From an uncultured bacterium (GTDB lineage Bacteria; Patescibacteriota; Dojkabacteria; B142; OLB20), in NCBI GenBank assembly GCA_937871845.1, contig CALMQQ010000267.1, positions 1-64,000 on the forward strand: 64,000 bases of DNA, in the 5' to 3' direction. Below are positions 63,542 to 64,000 of the stretch, in pieces; within the stretch, counting starts at the first letter, position 1, and each line of letters begins with the position of its first letter. The position numbers and the translations under genes were made by a program. Under the pieces are notes generated by a model. It worked only from the letters and a program-made list of their open reading frames with translations, had not been told where the DNA came from and did not search any database.

Positions 63542-64000
63542 TCATATCAATATCGTCAATCTTTCAGCCGCCCGAGTAATTCCAGTATAAAGCCATCTAC
63601 GAGCTTCATCCTTAAAGACCTTACTTTCATCATAAAGAACAACATTGTTCCACTGAGAACCTTGACTCTTATGACATGTCAGAGCATATCCATAATTGAA
63701 TTCATCATAACTTTTTTTCTGCTTCCAATCCATTTCACTTTCTCTTCCTTCAAAGAAAAGATTGTGAATACACACTCTGGCATAAAGATTTTCAACATCC
63801 TCAGATTTGAGCACGAGACTCTTTGAGATTGTCGAATTGTTATTGATGATTTCTTGAACGTTCCACAATCCACCATTAAGCAACCTCTTTTCTCTGTTGT
63901 TTTTCAAACAAACGAGACGATCATTGATTTGTGGAACATATTCAGGAAATCCAAGATTTTCTCGAATTACATAATTGCAGACATGACGAGTTTTGTTCAT
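63542..64000 (-). CDS. dda: Dda-like SF1 DNA helicase, C-terminal part (truncated)
   Basis: The frame runs off the right edge; only about 152 C-terminal residues are present. RHVCNYVIRENLG, then the motif V-type GYALTCHKSQGSQWNNVVLYDES and the motif VI-type RRWLYTGITRAAERLTIL are those of SF1B helicases such as T4 Dda and RecD2. Dda removes proteins from DNA and assists replication start. The Met at the window edge is unlikely to be the start. Confidence 0.85.
   Translation of the reverse strand: MNKTRHVCNYVIRENLGFPEYVPQINDRLVCLKNNREKRLLNGGLWNVQEIINNNSTISKSLVLKSEDVENLYARVCIHNLFFEGRESEMDWKQKKSYDEFNYGYALTCHKSQGSQWNNVVLYDESKVFKDEARRWLYTGITRAAERLTILI

Overview
The window is a 64-kb piece of an AT-rich, T4-like contractile-tailed phage genome (myovirus). 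Three things show this directly: a complete set of baseplate genes (gp25, gp53, gp48/54, gp6, gp8, gp5-type and gp7-type proteins), the head-completion nuclease gp4, and the T4 replication core in its classical order (45-44-62-regA-43-uvsX-41, plus 46, 47, primase 61 and a Dda-like helicase). The accessory genes (an adenosylcobalamin-type ribonucleotide reductase, DUF4815/DUF4082 virion proteins, large beta-helix fibres) resemble environmental, cyanophage-like or alphaproteobacterial T4 relatives more than coliphage T4. The host cannot be read from the sequence; an alphaproteobacterium is my guess. There is no integrase, CRISPR array or insertion sequence.

Layout. 1-1774 (+): three tandem paralogous genes of unknown function, a 27-residue membrane micro-ORF and a GNAT-like protein, ending at facing terminators (1868-1970). 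1998-22945 (-): the tail/baseplate block: virion proteins, gp8, a 1699-aa gp7-like protein with two beta-helices, gp6, gp25, and a gp5 hub split into an OB-fold protein and a spike protein separated by a fibre and its presumed chaperone. 23034-29914 (+): an island of small, tightly overlapping, probably early genes with sigma70-like promoters, including a PRTase-like protein, a GC-rich zinc-motif protein behind a palindromic promoter, an SPFH/flotillin protein and a metallophosphoesterase. 29923-35245 (-): a second fibre, a release-factor-like 71-aa protein, gp27-like hub, gp53 and gp48/54, divergent from gp4. 35741-37925: four tRNA genes (Met, Gly, Cys, Gln) interleaved with an exported endolysin candidate, a winged helix protein, a GIY-YIG protein and a zinc ribbon. 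37960-46491: intein-containing RNR, primase, small proteins, virion proteins, an FkbM methyltransferase and an alpha/beta hydrolase. 46472-64000 (-): the replication/recombination cluster, with RegA, MazG, Nudix, peptide deformylase, Dam methylase and a glycosyltransferase.

How it works together. Most neighbouring genes touch or overlap (ATGA, TAATG, TTGA junctions), so translation is probably coupled through long operons. Sigma70-like promoters (TTGACA-17-TATTAT type) precede the plus-strand island. T4-late-type boxes (NATAAATA or near variants) lie directly in front of structural genes, several only 4-5 nt from the ATG and with no Shine-Dalgarno sequence, which suggests leaderless late mRNAs. 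A deformylase, an initiator-like tRNA-Met and a release-factor-domain protein hint at phage control of both ends of translation.

All family calls are by motif recognition from the sequence; no database search was run.
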